Notes: generated from the sequence alone by a model not told the origin. A stretch of DNA of 64,000 nucleotides from Acephala macrosclerotiorum (GCA_014904845.1 MU119348.1:62001-126000), one strand, 5' to 3'. Numbered from the stretch's first letter, positions 22,673-36,169 are shown. Made by a program: numbers and translations.

Positions 22673-23339
22673 ATGGACTCTGCAAACAGTTAGTCTCACA
22701 ATCCTTTCCAAGCTCCTAGCCTTACGCAGGATCTCCTCGGCTTCCTTTTTGCGCCTTGCGCAAGCCAAATTGACAGCCAACAGATAACAACTCCTCCTCG
22801 AGAGAGCCAGTCACCGGTCTCAAACCCAGTCCCAGCGCACCTTCCATTGAGATTGCACCCATCTTCGATTCTGTCAAGCCTGGCCCCATTGCTCGCGCCC
22901 TCGAAGTCGTTCGTTTCCCTGACCCTCGTCTCTTCACACGCAGCTAACCAGAACATAGTTCCCCGGTATCTTCGCTCCTCCCAAGGGTGCCAAGTCCCGA
23001 TCTCTCACCGAGGCTGAGATGCAAGCCGAAGTCATGAAGCCTGCCGACGTCGAAGCTCTCGGAGAGCGCCTTCGTACCGAAGATCCTCCTATGTCCCTCG
23101 ATCAAGTCCGAGCCCGTCGTGCCAGCATCAAGGAGGAGCGCAAGAGATCAATCGATTTTATCCGATCCCGAACTTCTTCCCGTGCTGCTGCCCTTGGTCT
23201 CCCTGATCCCAATGCAGGTTTGACTCAAGGTCGTGCCCGCTCAGTCTCTTCCGCCGCTTCAGGCTCGTCTATCGGCTCCAGTGGTTCTGGTGGATTCGCT
23301 TCTGCCCTGGATAAATTGGAGGAGGACCATAAGAATTAG
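22673..23339 (+). CDS. Unrecognised small protein, 173 aa, Ser/Arg-rich
   Basis: I do not recognise a characterised family. The spliced product begins MDSAN, continues through TGLKPSPSAPSIEIAPIF and GPIARALE, and has a conserved-looking core FPGIFAPPKGAKSRSLTEAE, MKPADVEALGERLRTEDPP and SLDQVRARRASIKEERKRS. It ends in a Ser/Gly-rich tail and LDKLEEDHKN. This gives a small, charged, probably soluble cytosolic or nuclear protein. Exons are 22673-22688, 22784-22908 and 22959-23339. The first intron (95 bp, GTTAGT donor) restores the frame. The second (50 bp) has a weak GTTCGT donor, and GTCGTT three bases earlier is an equally possible choice. Confidence 0.68.
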
Positions 23340-24380
23340 AAATTTGTGGGATATTCACATTGAGTTCTCGGAATGGGATGGGAGGTCTGCATTGCGTTTC
23401 TTTACATAGGCGCAATTGTTCCTCCTAGGTTGGGAGATTTAGAAGCTTTGTCAAAGGATCAATGATAATCTTCTCAAGCCCCTGTTCTCAATTCGCATAC
23501 AGGTGCTATCGAGCAAGGCTCTACATCTATTACCGTACCCCACTGCTCCTTCTTTAGATTGTTCCTTTGTCGCCTGACATCTGAGATCTAGCGTTTAATC
23601 ATATGGGTGGTCTGCAGGTAGTTCCTGCCTCATCACCTCTAAACCCGCACAAGACCTTCCTCACCAACGCCTCACTCCTTCCCAAAAATTCGCTGTTCTG
23701 GATATGCAGGCTGCTTTGGTTGTTGTTATCGTTGCCGAGTGGTAAGGTGGTGGTTTTTGGCGACCTCGGCGCCTATGAACTGGGGACTGGAGACGGCTTC
23801 GAGGACTTATGAAGATCCCCCCTGTACCAGTGAGCGTTGGCAATACTGCATCCAGTCGTCTTTTTTTCTGCCTCTGCAATGCGTCGATGTTCTACTGAGT
23901 CATCACGGAGGATGTTACGGCACGGCAGGTCGACGCGTCCACCAGTTGGTGCTGCTACATCACGGGTTCGGACTCCACGAGGTATTGAGACTTAGGTCAC
24001 AAAGCTGGACCGAGTGGACTCCGCTTGGTTCAATTAGAGTATTTCACGGCTCTATGATCTTGGTGGCTGCTGGCTTCGCAGCCGTCGGATCTCCTACTCA
24101 CTCTGTACTTTTACGCTTTGCTTGTCTTCCGCTACTAGCTCTTCTTCATCCCTTCCTACTTTCCTTCTCTTTCGCGATCGCCTTCAAACTTTCTGGCCCG
24201 TTTGGCTTTTGAATGACGATTCTCCACTAGACTTGAACGTTTCCATCATGCGAGGGAATCCAGAGATCTTCTTGGGATCTTCTAAAAGATATTCAGAAAC
24301 TCACCTCTCGGAAGTCTCAGTTGACAACCTCGACATGTAAAGGACCGTGTCGGTGGAAATCTAGTTTCAATCCTTGATGC
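23340..24380. other. Intergenic region without supported gene
   Basis: This 1-kb stretch lies between the 173-aa gene and the decayed exonuclease gene. ORFs at 23603-23812 and 23739-24212 overlap in different frames and have biased hydrophobic or Trp-rich composition with no family signal. A GGTTCGGACTCC string at about 23967 is not part of a tRNA. Confidence 0.45.
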
Positions 24381-25540
24381 TCAGTCCGGATCAATGTTCA
24401 CTTGATCTAGCATATCAGCCCAGTCTTCCTGCTTCTGTTCTTTTCGATCTCGTCTGCCTAGAGCTCGCTGGGTTGCGATACTCTGCTCGCGTTTCTCGTT
24501 TAAGATGTCCATAACCCGAACAGGTGCATAAGCAATGCGTTGCAGTAGTGATAATTTCTCCCGTGGCCCCTTCCATTGACTTTAGATCAACAGCGCAAGT
24601 AGTGCCCTCAGAGAACACATTACGTCATTCCCATCATTGTGCATCTTTCCGGAAGGACATTCAAGACACGTTAAAAGATCTACCAGCTTTTGACCCTTAT
24701 CCGACCCAAATACTGCCTGTCCGATCAACCATGTATCCATTACAGCGACGATACGCAGAATCTCTTTCACATCCATCCCAATCTTAGCCAAGAAATACAT
24801 ATCTTGTTGCATACCGTGGCCAACGAGGACAATATCACGGTGTTTCTTCGATGTCGGGGTGTCGCCACTGGAAGCACTCTACTTCAAATTAATATGATAT
24901 CCCAAAAGCTTCTGGGCATTATAGAACAAGCTTCAGACTGAGGAAACTCAGAGTTTGTTGCGTATCCTCGATGTAGAAGAGTTTTCGGACATAATCCACC
25001 ATGTTCTTGAAATTCGGGCCCTTCGGAACGTACTCAGATTCACAAAAAAGGAAGGTTTTGCCGTTCAGGGTAACTTCTCTGGTCTGGGTGCAGATTTGGA
25101 GTGCTGAGATGATCTCAGACTCATCCTTCTGTTCCAAATGGCGAGTGTCTAACAGAGACAGCAACTTCGTCGATCCTTGGCATACAAACTTCGCCATACT
25201 GATGGCTGTCTGCCCCTTCGATATCAATGGAGATGAAAATGACATCCTGGAGCCATGTTAGTTATCTTGTCTTTGAATGCCCTATCGGCGCCAGGACGAG
25301 CAACGATTTGAGAACTCTAAGATGAGGTTCTGAAGTACCAAACTTCTAGAACTACTAAGACATTCAGGAGTCGAGAAGAATCACTTTTGAGATGGGAGAA
25401 CTTACCATGTATAGCAAGGTGTGCAACTGTTCGATGACCTCTGGCCGTGTCGCCAATGCAGGTGAGATTCTGGTGTTTGTTTCAGGGAGTACAGTAGTAT
25501 CGTGCTCGTGGCATTGTGAAAGTGATCGTAAATATTGAAA
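24381..25540 (-). pseudogene. Decayed Gfd2/YDR514C-like DEDDh exonuclease gene
   Basis: Pieces of a Gfd2/YDR514C-type RNase H-fold exonuclease lie in order on the minus strand. They are an N-terminal piece ending EVIEQLHTLLYM; a normal 159-bp intron (25247-25405); the first catalytic strand DVIFISIDIEG and RIDEVAVS; then, one frame over, LDTRHLEQKDESEIISALQ up to KLFYIED; then, again in another frame, DIVLVGHGMQQDMYFLAK, HNDGNDVMCSLRALLALLI; an in-frame TAA at 24582-24584; and a sensible C-terminus QRALGRRDRKEQKQEDWADM. The first frame change needs one base removed at about 25153, with no room for an intron. The second has no good donor, so its intron may have lost its splice site. The catalytic D-x-E and the final H-D are still readable. 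The start is unclear because of a poly-T tract. Confidence 0.6.
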
Positions 25541-25585
25541 AAAAAAAAAAAAAAAAAGGAATTGGAGGAGGAGGAGGAGGAGGTT
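25535..25585. repeat. Poly(A) tract followed by GGA triplets
   Basis: About 19 consecutive A are followed after a few bases by GGAGGAGGAGGAGGAGG. This is a low-complexity, length-variable stretch at the 5' side of the decayed exonuclease gene. Confidence 0.8.
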
Positions 25586-25819
25586 GCGTTGTCGAAAAGT
25601 GTACTCTTAAGTGTGGTGGTGTGGTCTAGAGTCAAATGGGTAGGTAGGAGTAAGTCACGTGAAAACATCGTCACTTTTGATCAACAGCTGAGAATGAATG
25701 TTCTAAGCTTATTTAGAATGGTAGAAAGGATCACTAAAGGAGATCTAAGACTTTGCATCAGTTTAAACATTTATCAGCCCTTTAGCTTGCGGTCAAACAC
25801 ATGTTTCGTCACTTCAGAT

Positions 25820-26060
25820 GTCAGTCCCAGCCAGTCAGCCACAAGCCTTCTAATTCTAGAGTCAGTGAAGTGTATTTCATTGAAGAAGCGCGATCACTGT
25901 CTGCGAAGCTCTCAATTATCATAGAAGCATGTCCATCTATCTTGCTAAACACTAAACACCAAAGGTAAAATCCGGTCGTCATCGATGCGCATGTGAGCCA
26001 CATCGACGCCATTGAAACCATAGACCATCTCGAAAACGAAGTAAAATTTTGATTGCCGTT
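25820..26060 (-). pseudogene. Fragments of an unidentified decayed gene
   Basis: Two coding-like pieces are read on the minus strand: VFEMVYGFNGVDVAHMRIDD followed by DRILPLVFSV, then a stop, and after about 55 bases FNEIHFTDSRIRRLVADWLG followed by LTSEVTKHVFDRKLKG and a stop. The intervening bases end in a CAG but leave a stop codon in frame, so no clean intron joins them. I do not recognise the family. It could belong to the neighbouring exonuclease remnant or to a separate dead gene, or be chance. Confidence 0.3.
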
Positions 26061-26113
26061 ACCCTCTATCCTGGGATATGAGAGCATCAGATTTACAGGG
26101 AGAAGCAAAAGCC

Positions 26114-26251
26114 CTCCTCGTCAACTTAATGACAAGGTATCATCTCTCGACAAGAACGGACTATTGCAAAGGCCGAGTAGAAATCCTCATCGACTTAATG
26201 GCAAAACCATGTCTAGGTGACAAGAACGGACCTACTACAAAGGCGGAGTAG
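26114..26251. repeat. Imperfect tandem repeat, two units of about 68 bp
   Basis: Unit 1 (26114-26180) and unit 2 (26184-26251) share CTCRTC, ACTTAATG-CAA, GACAAGAACGGAC and CAAAGGC-GAGTAG in the same order. I judge identity roughly three quarters by eye. The second unit reaches into the last codons of the 1205-aa gene, so the repeat may have arisen by duplication of that gene's 3' end. Confidence 0.65.
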
Positions 26252-29200
26252 GAAGGGAGGGATCGCGATATGGAAGCTTCCTCATCAAATGAATGACAAG
26301 ATCCGGATAGCTCTGCTCATAGTGTCCAAGCAAGACGCTGATCAAAGGCCATTCCTCGACAAAATTCAGAATTGGTGGTTCAGCATTGTCATTGTAGTAA
26401 ATGCCAAACTCCATTTTGAATTGGTGGCGGAATTCGGGGTAGAGGATCTCTCGCGGGGTGGCGGGGAAGGAGTGGCGGTAGTAGGAATCGTGGAGGATAA
26501 AGTGGCGGAGGAGGCGGTAGAGGAAGGTGATGAGGGTGTGGTCCATGTTGGCGAACATGAAGCAGGCGTTCAGAAGGCGGTTGAAGTCGCGCTTCATGGG
26601 GTTAGTTTCGGGGATGCGGAAAGTCTATGGGCTTGTTATTAGTTTTTAGATAGAATGCGAGTTTGGGGGGAAACTTACTGCGAGAACTTCGGTTGGAGAG
26701 AATCGACCGGAAGCTGATACTTTGGATCGAAAGATATGGTAATCACCAGTAACCTTCTGGGATGGCTCGTCGAGATCAGTAGGATAGACATCAGCTCGAT
26801 CATTTGACTTCTTGACCCATGCCTTGCAGATGTCTGGGAAAATGCCAGTGAAGCAATACATAGAGAAAGTCTTTTGACGGAACAGCTCTCCGCTAGGCAA
26901 CGGTTCCCACTTCTGTAGAGTCGAGATGGCATCCTTATCATATACGTAATGATCCGGTGGGTCGAAGCCCATGAGCATTTGGGAAGCTGGGTAGTTTGCA
27001 CAGTGGCATCTGTGATCGAAGGACTCCGCTAGAAGACAAGCCTTGGAACAGTATCGTACATTCGTCAAAGGACCACAGAATGGGCAGAAGTAGACGGGTG
27101 CCTCTGGCGTTGGACGACGTGTGACTTTGCAGCATACACATGTGAAGTATGAGGGCACAAACTCTGGCTTGGCAGGATGAGTCTGTAGCTTGGAAGGTTG
27201 TTCGGGAGGATGGCCATTTTGCTGCAGCTCCGTGGTGATCGATAGCTCGTCCGAATTCATGCTTAGGTTAGTTGAGGATGAACAAGGCATTGAGTGAGAT
27301 CTCGGAGCTCCAGTCAGATGGTGCGAGCCTTCCGTGAATCCATGGTTTGTGGGACTGAAGCGTGGGGAAGGAATGTAATATTGCGAGTAGCCATTAATCG
27401 AATGTAGAGATGGAGTACCAGGGTCATCTTGGATTGGGGACTCAGATCTAATAAGACTCTGGTCTCCCTCGCGAATGGAAGAAGTCTGCTCGTAGTCTAA
27501 TTTGGCACTTCCGTCAGAAGATTGTGAATGATGAAATTGGGGCTTTCTCGTGGTTTCATCTGGTAGTGAAAGACCATAGCCGACAGGAACCTCACCAAAC
27601 TGCAACGATAGGACACGAAAATCTCTGACTGAAGTCATTTGGGCGGAAGCCGCATCTTCAACTGAGCTCATACCTTCCTCCTTGGATCGCGTGCTTACTG
27701 TCTGCAAAGAAGCATATCGCTGGTGCGGATGGAACTTCGTTGGAGAGGTCAAGTCCGCCCAGGATAAGTCGTTTGGGACGACTGCCTCCTCTTGCCCGGT
27801 TTCCTGCTTGTTGTGGTTGCAAATGACTGGCTTCCCAGAAGAATAGTCAAAATCAGGGCTATTGGCTAAGAGCTCGCTACTAGGCGTGATTGACTTAAAC
27901 AAAGTTGATTGAATCTTGTGATCAGGAGTGCGTAAAGTGGAATCGGACCTGTCCGGTTCGTTGGTTGTGCTGAGTGGAGGGAAATCTGAATCGACGAGCT
28001 CAGGCGGGGTAATTGTGGGCGTGAGATAAGTACGTGTTTGTCTGACCTTGGGGACAGTAATGACTGCTGTTTCCATAAGTGGAGAGACTCGTCTATCGAT
28101 GGTCGAGGCTTGTGCATTGGTGACCGATGGAACGACACTGGGGCGCGACTTGGAAATATTGACAATCGTGCTCGCCGATGTTGAAGATACTAACCTAGCG
28201 TTTGAGGAAGCCGTTAACCGAGACACGGTTCTTGAGGCCTTCGTCTTTGTCTTTGACACAGCTCGGGCTTTTGTGACTTCCTGCCATCCGTTGCCTTTAT
28301 TGGTGCCTTCGGCGGTCTCTAGAACGCTCACGTTCTTCGCGACAAGTTCATCGACAGTAAATGATGTTACATCGGCACCTGTATGTTGTGCTGTAGAAGT
28401 GTCGGGTGCTACCGTTGACTCTGGATCATCTGTCTTCTCTGCAACTTTATTGAGAGGATCGTCTTGTGAATCAATTGATTCATTAACCTTCACTGGCTTC
28501 TTCTTTTTCTTCTTCGACTTCTTGGACTTCGGCTCAGGCTGAGCTGAGTTTTCAGCCGCGGCTGGTAGCTTGGTTTCCTGAAACTCTGCTGTGGCGTTCT
28601 CTCTGGGCATCCGGAATTAGTATAACTCTATGCACAAATAGAGTAGTTCGAAATGTAGAGCTGGATATCCGAGAGGTACTGGGACGTCCATGCGGGAGAG
28701 AATTGACGTCAAGTCACTTACCTGGATTCGGGCTCCACGACATCACCTGTGTCGTTCTTGTTGAACGACCCTGATGCGGGTATGAAATAGGTCCAAGTAC
28801 CTCCAGGAAGCAACAACAGATCGACAGGTCCGGGCTTTTTCCATAAATATGCATTCCCCTGCTTCAATGTCTTCTCGATGTTTTCAAGACGACTGCCGAT
28901 GAACGAGCGCTCAGATGAGTGAAACACTTTCATAAACTTATATCTTGCTTGCTGAGCAATCGCCTTCTCGATTTCTCGCGACATGATGAGATCCACAAGG
29001 AAGGTAGCAAGTACAGGGTCTCGGAGCGGGTCCTGGGCCATTACTTTAGCTCTGTCGCCAGTACCATTAGTGATCTTGTAAACTGGCTCTTGCTCCTGAA
29101 TGTCCGAAGGCTCGCCAGACAAGTTATCTAGATCGTCCAAGCCCAAGTCCAGAATTATGGGAGTCTTCTGAGTCTTATCAACTACACCACAATCCTCGTC

Positions 29201-30446
29201 GATTTCCTTGCCGCTGAAGAATGCTGTAGCGAGCTGAAGGAACTGTGGAGATGGTTCGTCCATGGTACCAATTCTTTCGGGATCGAAAATACCTTGATTA
29301 CTTAGTACAATTCAAGAAGTTTATTAGCTGCAGACTTACATTGCAACTCCACCCATGCGGCCTCCTTGTATAACCTTAAAGAATCAAGATATTCCTCAAA
29401 TTTCTTCTTCTCCGTGCTCGCCTTGAGCCGAGTCAGCACGATATTGTCGACCAAAGGCTCCGTTGGAAGAAGCCGATGTGCATGACCAAAAACCTTGGTA
29501 TCGAATCCCTAGTTCTGTGAGAAAGTATCGAATATGTCGATCAGAACAACTTACCAATGCCCACAACGGGCATTGAGCACCGGATCTAGATGCTTGAGCT
29601 TTTTTAAGTTGGCGCCTCAATGCTTGGACGTCAAAGGTAGAATGAAGACCTAGGGCGATATTGTCTGGTGCTCCAGAGGGACGAGCCAGGAACATCAAAT
29701 GATATATCTGGAAATTCCCACCGATCGACAACGTAACCATACTGTTGTTTGTTTCCTTTGCGGACACAGCTTCAAATGGAAGTCAGTACACAACCCTTCT
29801 CTGTGACGAATTGGGGGATAACCTACAGTCTGTATTTGACAGTACTTGAATCTCGGCGTCGTCAGAACTAGAGCAAGCATACATCAGCAAACTGTTTTAT
29901 TGATTATCACTAAACGTTTGGAAGCCCTGATCCGCACTGCTGGTAGCTTGTTCGAAGTAACGTACCCGTCAGACGCCAGATCTAAGTCCAATTCATGGTC
30001 ATCTAGGAGGCCCGTCTTGCGGATGATCTTTGTGTCTGAATCCTCCGATATCTTGATTGTCTCCAGTAACTTCTCGTCCTTGAATATGGACGAAGCTTTG
30101 TATGGCAAGTTGATCAACTCTGCTTGGCCTCTCCAAGTGCTTTTGCGCTTGCGAGCTGGGTGTGTGGGTTCTGGCATTGCGTCGACGACGATCTCCTCGA
30201 CTTCTTCGACTCCCTCAACTCCATCGACCATGTCTCCTGCAAGAGCATCCTGCGACTCATGGAGCTCCTGTTATACGCGTTAGTACCTAGTAACCTGCAT
30301 TACTGTATCATTGAAGGAGATTGGGGAACTCTAAAGGGAGCTCAAAGTGCGCCCGCAGCGTTGATGTCACGGGTGGTCATCGAAGTTAACATTTGCAGGC
30401 CACGCGTTGCTCTCTACCAACACTGTGAAGATATACGTACCGCCAT
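26235..30446 (-). CDS. Unrecognised 1205-aa protein with MYND-like zinc finger
   Basis: At first sight this locus holds two genes, one ending ESR-stop at 28718 and one starting at 28610. The stop, however, is the TAA inside an ideal AG|GTAAGT donor. A 119-bp intron (28603-28721, TACTAAT-like branch, CCCAG acceptor) joins both in frame, and the gap is too short for a promoter. Exons are 30441-30446, 29966-30267, 29827-29867, 29555-29769, 29340-29508, 28722-29292, 26679-28602 and 26235-26624; all phases agree. The N-terminal 430 residues look folded (SIGGNFQIYHLMFLARPSGA, VDLLLLPGGTWTYFIP). A Lys-rich patch and a long Ser/Thr-rich region follow. About residues 920-980 hold a Cys/His cluster (FTCVCCK, YFCPFCG, RYCSKACLLAE, HRCHC) like a MYND finger. 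The tail is folded (HSFPATPREILYPEF). Function unknown. Confidence 0.72.
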
Positions 30447-31882
30447 GATCTCTTTTGTGTATCACCGCGTCGAGGCCGTCGGATTGAACGTGGTAGGATG
30501 AGGTGAGGAAAATTTGGAAGGCAACGCGATCTCGATAGAGCGTGGATCTTCCAAGCGAGGTCTAGCGCTATCTCCCTCCTCGAAAAGACTGGGCTGAAAT
30601 CGTTTGTATAGAACAAAGTACGAGCAGCATAGCATACATCGTACTCCTTTGGAATATTTTGATAAATTTATTTGCGATGTTCAACCTTTAGCTTCAAGGC
30701 TGAGGGCATAGCAGAATCGTATCATAGACAAGTTTACCAAGAGCAACAAACAAAGCACAGCTTCGCCACTGGAACAGGCGTTGATGATCGAGGCTAAATA
30801 TGAACTCACGCTCTTGCAAAAATTGAGAATAACCTATTTGACTCGCACCTCTGTTCAAGAAATAGTTCCCGACGCCAGAATCGCTGCCCTACAATGCCGG
30901 CCTTCTCTAAGCATCTTGGCTGCAGGTTAAGAGTTCACTTTGGGGAGTCGGGAACATCATGGCATCTGAACCCACGGGTGATAATAGCCGAAGGACGAAC
31001 TTTAATACATCCGACAGAAGCTACCTCCTGGCCTGCTTTTATTGGTACTTGGGTAGCTATAGGGCCTGCGGAGTGGATGTCAATTCGAACAGTACAAAGA
31101 CCGCCATCACCAGCCATCCCTACAAAACTAAAAGAATGGGATTGAATGTGCACTGGCTTTGAAGGATTTGTTTCTATCAAAGCTTGCAATAGCTTTCGTT
31201 GTTTTAGGCAACCTGCATCACAACAAGCAAGTGTCAGTAAACAGTCATTGAAGTGGAAACATTCAGACCAGGAAAAACGGGAGCCAGGTCCATTGTCCAC
31301 AGCTGTTCTAACACCATTTGGCGGCTTTAGATAAGCCTGGATAGACCCATCCTATCCCAAAATTCATTGATAAGATGCAAGTTGGCCCAGCGACTTTCAA
31401 CAAACATCATGTTTGTCAAATTGCACGCTCTCTTGGCACAGTGCATATCGAGGGCCGCTTTATATTCAGCATAAGCTTTTGCTACCTGGACGAAGACAGC
31501 TGGCAAGTGGACTGAACCTCTAGCTGCAACTCGATAATCGTGAAGACGTTGTCGTTGGGAGTGAACTCGCTTGGCTGGAAACTTTGCTGCTTGCAAGCGT
31601 CACCGCACGTGACTAGTTAAGCTAAGCCTGTTACAGCTACAGTTTCGCGGATCAAAATCCCTATGTCGCAACTTGAATACAAAGCATTCCACAGATCAGC
31701 TTGCATCTATTTCGAGGCGCACACAAAGCTATTCTACAAACTCAGAACCCTCTTTCATAGACCATACTCGTCGAAATACACGACAATCTCCGCTCTGGAC
31801 GCTCGCCATTCGCGTCCGACGACGAGACTACGAGACTACAAAAGTTTGCGCGCAAGGGCAGGGCGACGGCTTCAACTTCACA
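30447..31882. other. Long divergent intergenic region
   Basis: This 1.4-kb gap separates the 1205-aa gene and the KH-domain gene. Minus-strand ORFs at 30935-31300 and 31327-31596 have no family signal, and the second lacks an ATG. I see no supported gene. The last 200 bases before the KH gene stay open in its frame but contain no ATG and look like a 5' leader. Confidence 0.45.
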
Positions 31883-33707
31883 ATGGCAGATCAACCTAGC
31901 ATCACCTCTATCTTAGCTGCTCTAGGTATGGCACTGAAGGCATCCTCAAGAAAACTTACAACTAATAACCTGATAGCGGCGCAACGACCTAATCCACCTC
32001 CGAATCAAGGTCCGCCAGCAGGATACCAACCACCTCCACAACAGCAGTCGAATTCGTACGGCCCTCCGGGCGGATACTCATTGCCACAACCCATAAACTC
32101 TGGTAGTCTAGATCTCAGCAGTATCAAGCCTGTCAATTCAGGTACCGTCAGTATCGCCGACGCTATCGCGAAGGCAAAAGCCATTGCGGCAGAGAAGGGC
32201 GTTTCTTATGACCGAGCTCCTCCTTCCTATGGTGCACCAGATCCTCGCCTTGCTGGTGGACGACCATACAGAACATCAAGATCAAGATCAAGATCGCCTC
32301 AAAATCGCCGGGAGGCTTTCCGTGACAACTTCAATCCTTACAGAGACGAGCGAAGAGGTGACCGGGCACCCGTTGCACGAGACTACCGTGAGCGATCCTT
32401 CTCTCCAGGTCCTAGAGGCAGAGGTCCCCCTGGGGCATTCTCACCAGCTCATGGAGGTGGCTATGCTCCTCGCGCGCGATCTCCACCACGAGGTGGCGAT
32501 GATAGCGTGGAGTCTATCTCAATCGAATCAGCCCTCGTCGGTTTAATCATTGGAAGAGCAGGAGAGAATCTAAGACGTGTTGAAGCCGAGACTGGTTGCA
32601 GAGTGCAATTCATAACGGGCCAGGATGATAATAGCCCATACAGAGAGTGCAAGATTACGGGGAGCAGAGCAAATCGTGCGAAAGCAAAGGCCGAGATCAC
32701 CCGAATTATCGATGATAGTGGAATGGCTGCCAACGCACGCGCTGCTGCTGAGCGAGCTCGAGAGAACCCTCCCGGTCGCGGAGGTTCACACCAGCCGGCC
32801 CTGAGAGATGGCGAGGATAGCATGCAAATCATGGTGCCAGACAGGACTGTTGGTCTAATCATTGGCCGTGGTGGTGAGACAATCAGAGATCTTCAAGACC
32901 GAAGTGGGTGTCATGTGAACATCGTCGGGGAGCAGAAGAGTGTAAATGGTCTCCGACCTGTCAACCTCATCGGCTCTCGAGAAGCTGCGTCACGAGCCAA
33001 GGAGATGATCATGGAGATCGTGGAGAGCGACAGCAAGGGTGCCGTGGAGAAGGGTGGTCGTGCTCCACCCCAAAAGGATACGCCTAGAGACGCTGGATAT
33101 GGAGGCAATCATGGTGGGGGCGACAATATCAACGACTCCGTTTTCGTACCATCCGAGGCTGTCGGAATGATCATTGGCAAGGGTGGAGAGACGATCAAGG
33201 AAATTCAAAGCACCACGGGATGTAAGATCAACGTCTCTCCAAAGCAGGCTGGTGAAGTGGATCGTGAAATCGGACTCGTTGGCTCTCGGGACGCAATCGC
33301 TGCAGCAAAGCGTGCGATTGAAGATAAGGTTGATGCAGTGGTTAGTGGCACAGAATTCTACATGGTGCTAGTACTGACTCCATTATACAGGCAGCAAAGA
33401 ACGGTGGTGGTCGAGGTGGAGGCGGACGAAATCAGAACGACTACTCGGACCGGCCCTATTCTCAACCGTCCTACTCTCAACCACAACAGACTCAAGCACA
33501 AGCACCCGCCCAAACTATGCCTGCGGCTGGCGGTGATGACCCTTACGCACCGTGTAAGCTCCCCCAAGTCCAAAGATGGGTTCTGCGACTAATTTCACAG
33601 CAGATGGTGGATATCAGAACTATGTGGCTTTATGGTACCAAGCCCTTGCTCAACAGCAAGGTGGCCAGCCTCAAGGAGATCCCTCGAAACCACCTGGGAC
33701 CTCGTAA
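31883..33707 (+). CDS. RNA-binding protein with three KH domains (FUBP-like)
   Basis: The protein should bind single-stranded RNA or DNA and act in mRNA metabolism, possibly splicing given its RS-like stretch. The 558-aa product has a Pro/Gln-rich N-terminus, an Arg/Ser segment (RTSRSRSRSPQNRR, about residue 115), and three KH domains. Their GxxG loops are IIGRAGENL (about residue 204), IIGRGGETI (308) and IIGKGGETI (411). A Gly/Arg run and a Gln-rich tail follow, ending in YQNYVALWYQALAQQQ, a motif like that at FUBP C-termini. Exons are 31883-31925, 31977-33340, 33391-33553 and 33601-33707, with introns of 51, 50 and 47 bp. The first intron is in frame without a stop. Confidence 0.9.
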
Positions 33708-34693
33708 CTGACGACATGTCGGATCCTGGATACTCGACGCCTTTCTTGATTGCATGACTTGCATGACCTGCATAACCTTCGCCTGAGATTGCTTTGAGAC
33801 TATGATTTCGCTATCGATCGCGTTGACATGCATGCATTGCACATGATGACGATTCCTGATATCTCGCCGACATTTCTTTTGCACCACTTGATTCTCTCCT
33901 GGATCTTGGATCATTTTGATCATACGATAATTCCGATCCGTCTGACGTGCCCGAAGCCTTGAATGACTAAGGACGTGTTGATGCTCGATCTCGTGTGTTG
34001 CACTGATCTGACCTTGCTTGACATGATCTCGCTCAGCATCAGCGATCTGACATATGACTTTGCACTGATTCGGACACTCACCCATCACATGGATTCTACC
34101 AACAAAGATGCAAACACAGGTGTTACGTCTCGAAAAATGTTTGACTGCGACCGACCTTGAGGTTTTGCTGGCGCCTCTCACTTTTTATTTACATGACCCG
34201 CTGTGCGTGGTCCTGCCTTGGCACAATGTTTCATACCGCAAAAGGATGACATTGATGCGTGCCCTGCGTTACTTCTGCTGATCCTGCACTTACTAGTAAT
34301 TGCTTACAGCTAGCATTTGTTTCGAGAGCTTCTTGGGCCAGGGCAGTGTGTACGATAGTGACAATAATGAAAAGCATTATGAGATTTCGACCTTGGAGTG
34401 TGACTATTCAAACGTATATCCCAACTTTCTAACTACTTCTCTTAAGAGGATCAATAATGGCTTCCTCGTGGGCATCCACCGTCGCTCCTGGCTCTGGCAT
34501 GGACACTAGCCGAATCACGTGTACTGTAAGGCTGAGGAGATCGCGTCTTCTCGCTGCAGCGCAAAACATCTGAACCATAACTTTAATGATTTGACGTGCC
34601 AATAACCTGAAATCTCTCAACAATAACCCCCCATCTACTTCCTTATTTACCTGCGATCCCGCTGAGCAATCTTGATACCCATAATCTTCCACC
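33708..34693. other. Intergenic region with CATGAC-rich 3' flank
   Basis: The first part downstream of the KH gene is rich in the words TGCATGAC, CATGATC and TGACATG (33750-34060), probably the 3' UTR. ORFs here are low in complexity and have no family signal. The second half should hold the RVB1 promoter. Confidence 0.45.

Positions 34694-36169
<1,476 letters not shown>

Noticed and set aside
23940..23990. GGTTCGGACTCC string resembling a tRNA T-arm
   Set aside because: No matching acceptor, D or anticodon stems lie upstream at the right spacing.
31673..31882. In-frame 70-codon N-terminal extension of the KH-domain protein
   Set aside because: It has no ATG, is Arg-rich with no domain, and looks like an open 5' leader; MADQPSIT is a natural start.
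33630..34181. 183-aa minus-strand ORF behind the KH gene
   Set aside because: Its sequence is produced by repeated CATGAC-type words and shows no family signal.
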